Positions 23,395 through 33,412 of a DNA stretch of 64,000 nucleotides are shown here, in pieces; the stretch's first letter is position 1, and each line of letters begins with the position of its first letter. Source of the DNA: Hydractinia symbiolongicarpus (Eukaryota > Cnidaria > Hydrozoa > Anthoathecata > Hydractiniidae); NCBI RefSeq assembly GCF_029227915.1, contig NC_079876.1:21578001-21642000 (forward strand). The letters are read 5' to 3'. Below the pieces are notes generated by a model. The model saw only the letters and a program-made list of their open reading frames with translations. It was not told the origin of the DNA and searched no databases. The position numbers were made by a program, and so were the translations under genes.

Positions 23395-23525
23395 TTGTAT
23401 CGTACATACTAAAAAGAGTAACAAGCTAGAACAAGCTAGAACGATCTAGAACAACCTACAGCAACCTGAGAACAAGCTAGAACAAGCTGGAACAACCTAA
23501 GAACAACCTAGAACATCTAAGAAAT
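23395..23525. repeat. Short minisatellite, AACAAGCTAG-like units
   Basis: About a dozen diverged 10-11-bp units such as AGAACAAGCTAG and AGAACAACCTAG follow one another. Confidence 0.65.
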
Positions 23526-24490
23526 ATTACAACCAAAAATATAAGACTATCTCTGTATCGATTCTGCAAATAAATCTGGGTTTTCAACAAGAATATTTCC
23601 GCCATGTTTCCCGCTCGCTAAGTTATGGGGGATTCCGTTAGTTTAGTACAACAACAGCATTAACCGTCCCCGTATTTTTACCCCTAAAAAAGGCTATTTG
23701 AATTTTACCATTTGATGTGAACCCCCGGTCTTACGACGATACAGTTCGCTGCATCAAGAAAATCGACTTCTTTTTCTCTCGCTACATCCGAAATGTTTGA
23801 AATGAGTGGAAAGAAGGAAAAATATTATTCAAATCAGTTTTCAGAACACAGAGCGCTTACGCTATTCCGCACAAAATCCCATTTCATTTGCTGCCGGTTC
23901 TCCGGTTGCTCTCTTCGCTTACTATCAGCTCTCTGATATGGACTATAACTGTCAAAAAGGCTATTTTTATAGCAGCACATTTCAAAAAAACATTATTTTG
24001 GATTTATGCTTGCATACATTGATTGTTCGGTAAGTAATTTTCAGTCTGAAGGAGAGAAAAAAATTTTTGCACACTTTTTATTACATCACTGAAAGAATAT
24101 TTTGCCGAACGAAAATTTTCTGGTTTCAAAAATCTGCAAAATTCTTGCATTTTCAAGAGAAATTTATTGAAATGTGTTCGTAGATCCGATGAAAAAAAAT
24201 TATATAAGAACCTTATTTCAAAAATTCAACAACAATAAAAATACGTATCACCTAACACATACCTACATATCTAGGCGATTAGACATTATACCATAAAAAT
24301 CCTCCCAGTTCGACAGTATAAAGGGAACTGGGTCTTTGAATAATTTCCAACAAGGTGTGCAATTATTCTCTAGTCCTGCACTATAAAGAGGACTAGAAAA
24401 TTTATAATGCAGTATTTTACCATTTTAATGTTTTCAAAACATTTGTAGCTATAAAAATAGCCGGTTTGACAGCTTTAGTCCATGTCCGGG
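23526..24490. other. No gene recognised; two short hairpins
   Basis: AT-rich sequence. At about 24304-24332 CCCAGTT...AACTGGG and at about 24374-24400 CTAGTCCT...AGGACTAG form two small hairpins, each with ACTATAAAG or AGTATAAAG in the loop. They lie just outside the P-type transposase relic and may be part of its terminal region. Confidence 0.35.
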
Positions 24491-24499
24491 ACGGATTGT

Positions 24500-25430
24500 C
24501 GAGGTTCATTGTGTCTTTTTTTCGGTAATGGTGTATCATTAGTCAAGTTGAATCTGTCTTGCCCACGTACATGTCCAGCAATCGGTCTCACGGAATACTG
24601 TGTTTTGAATGTGTTGTCATTGTAACCGACATCCCTAACTGTTGAATTATTACGTCCTCGACCAATAGCACGTTGTCGACCAAAGTAATTTTCAAGATAA
24701 TCTTGGCAAAATCATTCTGAGAGCACGTAACTGTAAAAAATTAGAATTCTTCATTGTATTCTGTTGAACTTAGGCTGCCTATTTTGATAAGAATAAGTTC
24801 ACAAAAAGTTGTAAAGTATCAAATTTTTGTGAACCTTAAAGACTTTTCTCCATCAAAACTATCCATCAATGTACGCAAAAAATATTTAATCTATATTCAA
24901 ATACATACCTGATTCCGTTTTGTAGTAAAAACTTCAGTACTTTAATGAATGAATAATTTGTTTTCGTGGACCTTCATAAGTTTGCCATGAGATGAACATA
25001 TTTGATTTAGCTTGACCTGAAATATTACCAGGTCTGGTCTCAATAGACTCCTCCCTACTGATTCATATGGTCGTAAAAATGGTTTCCGTTTCAATGCATG
25101 CTCTGTTTATTTTTAACATTCAAACGATCGAAGAATTTATCCATTTTTAAACAATATTCTGCAGTGCCAGATGCCTCATTTGGACCAAATTGGTTCAAAA
25201 CATTTCCAACAGTTTCACTCAATACTTGGGCTGCAAGTCGGAGTCTCATGACAGGATATGGTGTAAGATTAACATAATAACTTTTCCAATTTAGCACCAA
25301 CTTCAAACCACTTTTTAAATCTTCCTAATATAAATTTGAAATGTGTGACCAAAGAATAAAACATTCCTTATTCCACATAAATCTTGATGCTCTACCTGAA
25401 GCAGAATTTGAAATACAGTTTCTAGTAAAT
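24500..25430 (-). pseudogene. P-type (THAP9-like) transposase fragment
   Basis: Minus-strand frames encode in order: GRASRFMWNKECFILWSHIS (about 25410-25340); LTPYPVMRLRLAAQVLSETV and QFGPNEASGTAEYCLKMDKF (25306-25091); YSFIKVLKFLLQNG (about 24930); and, after a break, LENYFGRQRAIGRGRNNS and SVRPIAGHVRG (about 24710-24560). These are the conserved C-terminal half of P-element-like transposases common in cnidarians, where they follow an N-terminal THAP domain. Several in-frame stops and frame changes show decay. The THAP fragment at 21909-22230 is on the opposite strand, so it is not the start of this copy. Confidence 0.75.
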
Positions 25431-26445
25431 GAAACGTTCTTCTTTGCTAAAAACATTTTTTGTGCGATAAACGACATCTTTACCTGTGTTTCCAGTTAAA
25501 TGCTTGTGCATTCTAAAAAATTGATGTTGATGATCTGATGGATGATGTTAAGGTACTGCTAGAGCTAACACTTTTCTCATGAATGTTCAACGTTGGCAAA
25601 GCTCCTTCTTTCAATGCTTTTCGTGTTGGATCTAAACACACAGGAGAATATAGCAGGTTGAGTATAGCAAGCCCCAATTGTGCATTATTTGTGCATGCAA
25701 GTCTGTTGGCAGAAGACTCTTTTGCCTGCAGGGAAACCAAGGAACAGCAAAAAAAAAGAAAACAAAATAGTTCTGCTTACACACATAATAGTCGTCCTCC
25801 GTGAAGTGTCTTTACATATATACAACTTGCGACTTTGTATGCGATTGGTCTCTGTACTTTGTAATAACATTGATGAGATCAGCGCCCCACTTCTTGTTTA
25901 CTTTGTTGTTAGCCGATAGAACTTTGAACAAACTAAGTGTATGTTTCCTGGACACAGAACAACCAGGAATTGCCACATTTTCTCCCTGCATAAAGAAAAA
26001 ACTTCAAAAACCAAGCAAAACGTTTTTTTTTAGATTTTGATTGAATATACACTTATAAATTCTTCAAGCCTTCTTTTTGTGTCATTTCCTGTAATCATTA
26101 CTTTTTAAATTAGGTTAAAATTCGTTCAAAAGACTTACCCATACATTTTGTGACTTTATAAATCTTGTCCGAAAAATTTTCCGCTGAAATAAAAAATTGT
26201 GTCTGAACGTTTTTCCGCCGAAAATTTTAGTTCTTAATGTATACCTATTACTTCAGGTGAATGCGACAGAAGTTTTACATGAGACGTCTAACAGATTATT
26301 ACCGTAGATCCATGACATCAAGAAATTATTTCACAGGTAGGTGATGTACTTAATATCTTTGCTCAACTTACTACTAGAAGATTACAGTTAATATAAATTT
26401 ACTGTTAAACTGTGCAATATAAATATATAAATATACAGTTGAACT
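25431..26445. other. No gene recognised
   Basis: A minus frame at 25513-25740 is open for 75 residues and directly precedes the P-type relic, but I do not recognise it. A short + segment at 26261-26334 (MRQKFYMRRLTDYYRRS) lies between a good acceptor (TTACTTCAG) and donor (CAGGTAGGTG). It could be an exon of an unknown gene. Confidence 0.3.
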
Positions 26446-26449
26446 CGTG

Positions 26450-27715
26450 TAATTCGAACTCCTATAATTCGAATAATCATATAAATCGAGCGAATTCTCC
26501 GGTCCCGTCCGAGTTTACACTAAAATCCTTATAAGAAAACTCCTATATTTCGAAAAATCATGCAAATCGAACAGTTTTCTTGGTCCCGTGAGCAAAGTTT
26601 GATTATTTAACTCAAATTTTGAAAATTTTCGTCTGTTCAAAGTTCTAAAACTCAAATTTTTTAACAATCGAACGTTTCAATGAAATTCGAACTTTTCCAA
26701 TAATCGAACCATCTCGTGAAATTCGAACTTTTTAACAATAAAACGTTCCCAAAAATTCGAATTTTTCAATAATCGCACGTTTCATTAAAATAGAATGTTT
26801 TAAAAAAGCTTTTTGTTTTTCTGTTGATATTCACATCATTCCCAACAACAATGGCATCCAGGAGGAAACTCAATGAGGTGACTTTGGAAATAAAGTAAAG
26901 TGCTTTAAAGGATCTGGAAAAGGGGCGCTTGAACAAAGATGTAGCCAAGGAATACAATATTCCTAATAGCTCACTGGCAACCTGGAAGCAAAAAAGGAGA
27001 AAATAATCGAAATTTTTATAAATTCCTCCTTAAAACGCCAGATAAATACGACAAAATCAATGGTCCGATCAAAAAAGCACACAAATTTTCGAAAGCTTTT
27101 CAGTATGAAGACTTCACGCCATCAAATGGGTGGTTAAAAGGCTGGAAAGAGAGGTAAATTATATTCTATGTACCTTTACTGTATTTAATCACTCTCCCGA
27201 ATGTATCTCGTCATGAAAAATGAGGAATGAGGAAGAACAATGAGGAATCTCAATCTTTTTATGGATATGGAATCACTTTCAAGGAGATATCTGGCGAATT
27301 AGAGAAAGTCACCAACGAGATGACAGCGTCATGAGAAGAAACAACCCTCCCAACTATTCTTGCCAGGTACGATTTAAAGGACATCTTCAAGGCGGATGAA
27401 TTTGGTCTGTTTTACCAAGCACTGCCCTCCAAGTCTTTATATTTTCGTGGTAAACGTTGCGCAGGTAGAAAACATAGCAAAGTTCGCCTAACTGGTATGG
27501 CTGCTTCAAACGCTATTGGTGAAAAACTCCCGATGTTCGTGATAGGAAAGTCTGCAAAGCCGAGATGCTTCAAGAACGTGCACAACCTTCCCTGTCGATA
27601 CCGATCTCAAAATAAATCATGGATGAGAGAGTACTTTTTAAAGAGTGGGTACGAGAGCTCGAATGCTAGCTCTGATGATGACAAGGATGACTGTCCTGAC
27701 GACGATCCTTCTTAA
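26450..27715 (+). pseudogene. pogo/Tigger-type transposon remnant with transposase
   Basis: The left end reads TA-CAGTTGAACTCGTGTAATT at 26450 and is followed to 26790 by many diverged copies of an AATTCGAACTTTT motif, as in pogo-type subterminal repeats. A + frame from 26851 encodes MASRRKLNEV and LEKGRLNKDVAKEYNIPNSS (Psq-type HTH), then NGWLKGWKER (CENP-B-like HTH). After deletions it resumes with the start of the DDE domain: FKADEFGLFYQALPSKSL, RLTGMAASNAIGEKLPMFVI and GKSAKPRCFKN. The Asp in KADEFGL is the first catalytic Asp; the second and third catalytic positions are missing because the frame ends at 27715 in an acidic tail. No right terminal repeat is found. Confidence 0.75.
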
Positions 27716-27873
27716 TTTATTTAACGTCGGAGAAATAACTATGTACATATAGCTTCCTGATATAAAAAAATAAATAAATACATACTTATAAATATACAGG
27801 AAACTAATCAAATCCGACAAAAATTTGTTTATAGTTTTATGAAAAATGTATAAAAGTTATGAAAAATTATTTA

Positions 27874-28340
27874 TATGACCGAGTGACTGAAATCATACTC
27901 CTTTAGTTTCGTTTTAAATTTTTTAAGGCTGTTACAACTTTTCAATTCGGAAGGTAAAGTATTCCAAATTTTGGGCCCCAATGAGCGAAGACATTTTTCC
28001 CAAAAATTTTTAGTATTAAAGTTCAATGTTTTAAGATTATTTAAATATTGACTTCGTACTGGCCTGTTTGTTTCGCTGCGTTGAAAGATGTCTAACATAA
28101 ATGGCGGATTTAAATTATTAAGAGATTTAAAAATCTCTATACATAGATTTCGTATTCGCATAATTTTCATGTAGTTACTTTTGTTCTTGCTAGAAATGTA
28201 CTTTTCTTTTCTCTCTGAATATCCGCTATCTACAAATTTTAGGGCTCGCTTATGGAGTTTTTCGACCCTAGAAAGTGATTTTGAAGATGAGAAATTCCAA
28301 ATAAGTGGACAGTAGTTAAAGTTTGAATACACAAAACTTT
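27874..28340 (-). pseudogene. LINE reverse-transcriptase C-terminal end
   Basis: One open minus frame of about 153 residues carries the post-RT region typical of CR1/Jockey-like LINEs: FNYCPLIWNFSSSKSLSRVE, LHKRALKFVDSGY, FKSLNNLNPPFMLDIF, and near the end WEKCLRSLGPKIWNTLPSEL and SLKKFKTKLKEY. The RT palm is missing because the copy is truncated at 28340, where Polinton-like sequence begins. The stop is at 27874. No clear poly(A) tail follows on the minus strand. Confidence 0.8.
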
Positions 28341-28385
28341 CTGCTAAGACACTCTTAGCTTTAAAAGGAAGTATGTTTTAAATCT

Positions 28386-28768
28386 ATACAAAGCATTTAG
28401 TTGCGCAGATCTGGTGCGCTGTAGAAGTGTGCAGGATCAAGCTTGTAGTTCGTCAAGCACACGCCTCGAAATGTCTCGAAGACGTCAGCTAATAGCAGGA
28501 CGTCCGTGCTGAGGTACACATCCTAGTAGTCCCCCATGGTGACGTTATCACCCTCTGGGGTGATGACATTCCATACCTTTTTTGCGTATTGATAATCTTC
28601 ATCGCTGATACCCTTCATGTTCAGCTTGCTGTAAAAGGCCTCCTTGGAAGGTAACCAAATACCGAAGACCTTAAGTCTTAAGTCTAATTGATGGCGAAGA
28701 AACCCTGACGAGTTCACCTGGGAGGGTGGATCGTTAAGACAGCTTTCTGACTGCGTGTGGAACACCAC
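28386..28768 (-). pseudogene. Polinton-type protein-primed DNA polymerase B fragment
   Basis: A minus frame from 28768 contains FGIWLPSKEAFYSKLNMKG and ISDEDYQYAKKVWNV. After an in-frame TAG near 28529 it continues as DVYLSTDVLLLADVFETFRG and then LDPAHFYSAPDLRN before another stop near 28390. This is the linker and the start of the polymerase region of family B polymerases found in Polinton/Maverick elements. The exonuclease and most of the palm are missing. No other Polinton gene is seen nearby. Confidence 0.72.
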
Positions 28769-28779
28769 ATTTAATATTC

Positions 28780-29069
28780 ATAACTGTCATATAATCTCTT
28801 AGGAGGCCCTAAAGTATCATCCAGCTTTTGCAAAGCATTAAACATCGACGGAGGGGCAAGAAAACTGTCTAAAAATGCGAAAATGGTTGCTATGGGCGTT
28901 GCTATGCACTTATTTTTGCGTTTGGTTGGAGAAAGTGCCAGATTGCGCAATAAAAACCGAAATTTGTCATAAGAACTACTTGCTACGGTATTTTAAGGTG
29001 AATTTGCTGTCAGAAAACAGGTAAAAGATAATTCTTCAAATGTAGACATTATTTGGTGGTGAACCACCT
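28780..29069. other. No gene recognised
   Basis: About 290 bp with no convincing frame or repeat. Confidence 0.3.
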
Positions 29070-29071
29070 TA

Positions 29072-29359
29072 AAGGCGCGTAATCACCCTGTTGGCAAATT
29101 TTTTTGAGTTGCCTATTTTATTGCAAAAACTGAATGATATACATGAGTAAACACTATTCTGAAAATTTTATTGAAAACTGACAACCAGAACATGTTTAAA
29201 TGTTTCATAGAAATTACAAACTCACCACAATTTCTATTCAACAACAATATTTCAAAATATTAAAGTACCATTATTTCTAGTTTTAGTAAGTTTTAGATAC
29301 TCACACTTTCAGGAAAGTTATACTTTCCTTTGAAGTAAATCAGGGTGATTACGCGCCTT
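29072..29359. mobile_element. Complete Harbinger-type MITE
   Basis: Perfect 19-bp ends AAGGCGCGTAATCACCCTG (29072) and its inverse complement (to 29359) are flanked by TTA on each side. No coding sequence. A 5' half of the same family is at 44328-44496, and a diverged 3' half lies at 52690-52840. Confidence 0.85.
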
Positions 29360-29362
29360 TTA

Positions 29363-29830
29363 GCCAATTAAGTATGCTGAATATGTTGGTGACATCAAAA
29401 TGTTGATTTTTTGTCACCTAAATGTTATTTTGGGTCAAAATTGGTCCAAAAATTAAAAATACTCCATTTTCAACAAAATTTGGCACAGTTTAGTTAACAA
29501 AAAATCATGCTGAACATGATGGTGAGATCAAAATGTTGATTTTTTGACACCTAAATATCATTTTTGGCCAAAATTGGTCCTAAAAGTGCATCTTTTTGGA
29601 CGAAATTTGGCACAGTTAATCATGCTGGTGAGATCAAAATGTTGATATTTTGACTCCTGAATGCTATTTTAGGCCAAAATTGGTCCAAAAATTAAAACTG
29701 CTTTGTTTTGGATAAAATGCGGCACAGTTAACAAAAAAGTATGCTGAACATGATGGTGACATCAAAATGTTGATTTTTTGTCACCTGAATGCCGTTTCAG
29801 GCTAAAATTGTTTTAAGAATTAAAACTTCG
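29363..29830. repeat. Second array of the ~117-bp satellite
   Basis: About four units with GGCCAAAATTGGTCC, AAATTTGGCACAGTT and TATGCTGAACATGATGG, the same satellite as 22596-23175 and in the same orientation. The first unit begins right after the MITE. Confidence 0.8.
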
Positions 29831-31384
29831 TTTTCGAAAAATAACGAGATAGTCTATTCAGCTGATGCTGCATCTTGTTACCACTTAGAGATGAGATGGG
29901 TCCTTCGCGGGGATTGAAAAATGACATCAGTTTTGACAAAAAAACAACATCAGGAAACAGGAGCATGAAAACAAGAACAGGGAAAGCATCGTAAAAGCAA
30001 ATTTGATTATCCAAAATAAAAAAAACAAAACAACAAAAGTTGGCTCAAGGTACAGAAAATGTGATGTTGATCACATCAAAACACGGGTACCGTTAAAAAA
30101 ATATCGCAACTTTTAGTCAATCGGAACTAAAATATATATAGAAGCCTCCTTATAGCAAGAGTCCGCTGTGTTTTATATTTATTAATATAAGTAGCTTCCC
30201 GTTGCCGTTAGGAAAAAACTTTTAGCAAAATAAACTTTTGTCCCAAATCACGAAAGTTAGACCTCGCAAAGTTTTTTGAAAAGAATCGCGAAAGTTTATG
30301 CCCTTCAAAATATGTTGAAATAGGCTATTCACGAAAGTTAATTCTTGCGAAATTTATTTTACTCTGTAATTCCTTTTGTGGGGGATAAACAAATTTCCCT
30401 TATATCACTTTCATCTTCATTCATTCGCGAAAGTTATTTCTCAATGGGTTTCCCTTGATTTCGCGTATTTTTTGGCTCACGAAAGTTTCCTTTTTAAAGT
30501 AGTGTTATATGTTGTTACTAATTACCGTCAATATGGTGGTATATAGCCGTCGTTGGTGGTATATAGCCGTCTATTGTAACAGAGTTCGTCGTATATAACT
30601 CACAATAAACGCCCAATACGGCGCCCTTACTCGAATAGTCAGTTGGGATAAAATTCCATTTCAAAATAGAGCAGAAGTTACATTTTTGCCTACAACAATA
30701 ACATAGTGTTTCCCGATGTGACCTGTCACATCGGAAGAAAGCAAATCAGAAGAAGCAAATGAGAAGAAACATGTTGTATTATCGCAACAATCCTATTATA
30801 GGATGAGCAAAAGTTAATTAAAATTCTGTAGCGTGTAATTACACAAGCAGAGGTAAAGTAGAAAAATGGAGATAAAACCATTTTGAATTAGCAGAGAAAT
30901 TTTTAACTGATTTTTAAACAATTTGACAGTTTTAGTTGTTGTAAAACACAGTATCGTTACCGATCATTATACGGTTTCAAATATTGAAATATCAAATAGA
31001 CTTCGAAAATATGTCAAGAATTTTGAGCAAGAGAATTTAGTGTTTGTAAGTTAAAACGATATTTTATAAGTCTTGTCTTGTATACTTATGATTTTTAGTT
31101 GAGAATTGGTCTGAAAAGATCTTAGGTGTAACATTTAACTTTACAGATATGGATCAGTATTTTTAATATGTAAAACGCCAACGTTTAAATAAACGTCTGG
31201 CTTAAGATATTACAAACGAAAACCCCGGGTGCATTTGTTTTTAATAAGTAGTTATAATAAGGTATACATATAAACGACTATTAATCCTTAAGCGAAAAAA
31301 ATACACAGATCAACTTATTTATATTTTTCTATATTTCTAATTTATCTTCTTTTATGGCGGAGAGGCTAAAAAAAGTTTCTGCGA
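29831..31384. other. No gene; repeat motifs and a small palindrome
   Basis: 30170-30500 has many copies of a CGCGAAAGTTT-like motif, similar in style to the MITE at 58109 but without clear terminal repeats. 30540-30585 repeats GGTGGTATATAGCCGTC twice. 30713-30734 is a perfect 22-bp inverted repeat (CCGATGTGAC/GTCACATCGG). Confidence 0.45.
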
Positions 31385-31674
31385 AAGAAAGTCTCTTGCA
31401 GCAAAATTCAAATGTGTTTTACATTTTTGTTAGATTTCAATTCCTATTACAGACGTAGTAATATTAATTAATTAATTAATTAATTAATTAATTAATTAAT
31501 TAATTAATTAATTAATTAATTAATTAATTAATTAATTAATTAATTAATTAATTAATTAATTAATTAATTAATTAATTAATTAATTAATTAATTAATATTA
31601 CTACGTCTGTAATAGGAATTGAAATCTAACAAAAATGTAAAACACATTTGAATTTTGCTGCAAGAGACTTTCTT
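31385..31674. repeat. 290-bp near-perfect palindrome around a (TTAA)n tract
   Basis: The left arm (31385 to about 31465) reads inward AAGAAAGTCTCTTGCAGC... and ends ACGTAGTAATATT. The right arm (about 31594-31674) is its exact inverse complement over about 80 bp. Between them lie ~130 bp of TTAA repeats, which are self-complementary, so the whole block can fold on itself. Confidence 0.85.
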
Positions 31675-31772
31675 AATTAATTAATTAATTAATTAATTAA
31701 TTAATTAATTAATTAATTAATTAATTAATTAATTAATTAATTAATTAATTAATTAATTAATTAATTAATTAA
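31675..31772. repeat. (TTAA)n microsatellite
   Basis: About 24 uninterrupted copies of TTAA, directly between the palindrome and the left inverted repeat of the 12-kb composite region. Confidence 0.9.
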
Positions 31773-31774
31773 AT

Positions 31775-32516
31775 TAGATTAATGCCTTCTGATTTATTTG
31801 AATTCATTTAAAGTCCTAAGAATGTTTTTGCGTGGAAAAATAGACTAACAATAACTTTGCTTTACCTAGTGCCCCTATCTTTTTTCCTGCCATGCAAATG
31901 CCAAAGCCGAAAGAGCTTACTGCTAAAAATGTAAACAACGGAATTCATAATGATGTTTACAATTATTAAACCTTCTAAGTCAAAATTCTTAAGAACTGAT
32001 CAAGATTTTTAAAAATATAAAAAGATTCACAGACAACTTTTAAAGCTCTTTCATATAAAGCCACCTTGTTTACCTTAGCAGGAGGAAAGCTTTTAATTGA
32101 ATTGTTAGCTAGTTAGCTGGCTAAGCTAGCTAGCTAGCTAGCTATTATTTTAAAATTGAATTTATATATATAGATATTAAATTTACTTTCTCCATCGCCA
32201 CCATCAAACACATTAAGCTAAACAGCTATATTTGAATTTAGCCTGAGATTTACCTTTCCACTTGCCTCTTGACACAAAGTCTGTTACTCTTGATTTCAGA
32301 TATGACCTCAGCGCAAGCATTGTTGAAACCGTTGAAAGCTCCCGTTTGACATGAGTGTGACGGAGTCTCGGGCATTTTTAAGTTATATCCCAATTAGGGC
32401 AAAACTATACAAAGTATATCATCGAGTAAAAGCAGTTTAATTGACGGAAAAAAGACCTTTGGCTTTTCGTAAATCCCAGACTTAGTCGGTACAGTTCAAT
32501 GTATAGAAACAAAGTT
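31775..32516 (+). repeat. Left arm of ~740-bp inverted repeat
   Basis: From AGATTAATGCCTTCTGATTT to GGTACAGTTCAATGTATAG this arm is the inverse complement of about 43163-43905 with a few per cent of differences. It includes a GCTAGCTAGC run at 32100-32145 and a TATATATA stretch that differs in length between the arms. The arm stops abruptly at about 32516, where Gypsy gag coding begins. Confidence 0.85.
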
Positions 32517-33412
32517 ATTAGTTCCTGGCACCGATGAAACACTAGATAACGCATTTGAATTATTTGACACACATTTCAACCCGAAAACGAACGTAAGCTA
32601 TGAAATTTATATATATATATCAATGACACAGCGCGAAGAAGAAACCATCCAACAATATTTTATCAGACTGAAGAAACAAGCCCAAAAATGTGAATTTGGA
32701 GCAGCACTTGATACCGAGCTAAAACGTCAACTCGAACTCTCAACGACAAATAACAAACTGAGAAGATACTCATTCAGAAATCCTACCTTAACTCTAGCAC
32801 AGTTCCTAGTATACGCAAAAACAATAGAAAACACAAACACCCAAGCTATTTTAGTGGAAAAAAGCGACCAAAAGGATATTACACAAATCAAACAGGAAGA
32901 ACTCAACCGCATCGACCGATCAAAGAAAACCACACCGGATAAGAAAAACTTTAATCTGCTTCTTCAAAAATATGCTTTAACTGCGGTGGCGAATATCCAC
33001 ACCAAAATAAATGCCCAGCAACTAGTAAAACCTGTAATAATTGCCACAAAATCGGACATTTTGCGAAAGTGTGTCGTTCCACAAGCGCAAGCTCATACCG
33101 CAGCTATTCTAAGACGCAACCCGAGGCCACTAGACAACCTCGATGTCGATACGTCCGACGTAGAGCAAGTCGCGCGGTTGTTTTCAATCCACTCTCCTGT
33201 TTTTAGCATTGTCAAGTTCCATTGCCGTGTAAAAATCGAAAAATTTCCTGTCAGTGTTCTGATCGATTCCGGGTCTGCAATAAATGTTTTAAACATGACT
33301 ACTTTCAACGCTATTAATAAACAGTTCAACGGAAAGTTGAGACTGAGAAAAACAGATACGAAAATTATCACATACGGTAAAGGTTGCCTCCGACGTTATA
33401 ACAAGTTCATCT
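32517..33412 (+). pseudogene. Ty3/Gypsy element: gag and protease part
   Basis: The + frames encode a retrotransposon Gag (TLDNAFELFDTHFNPKTN, then TIQQYFIRLKKQAQKCEF). Two CCHC zinc knuckles at about 32970-33075 lie in a different frame (C-F-N-C-x4-H-x4-C and C-N-N-C-x4-H-x4-C). An aspartic protease start with LIDSGSAINVL follows. At least two frameshifts break the frame around the knuckles. Coding begins exactly where the inverted repeat ends, with no LTR or primer-binding site visible. It stops within the protease at about 33412, where a ~2.1-kb insertion starts; the frame resumes at 35487. Confidence 0.82.
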
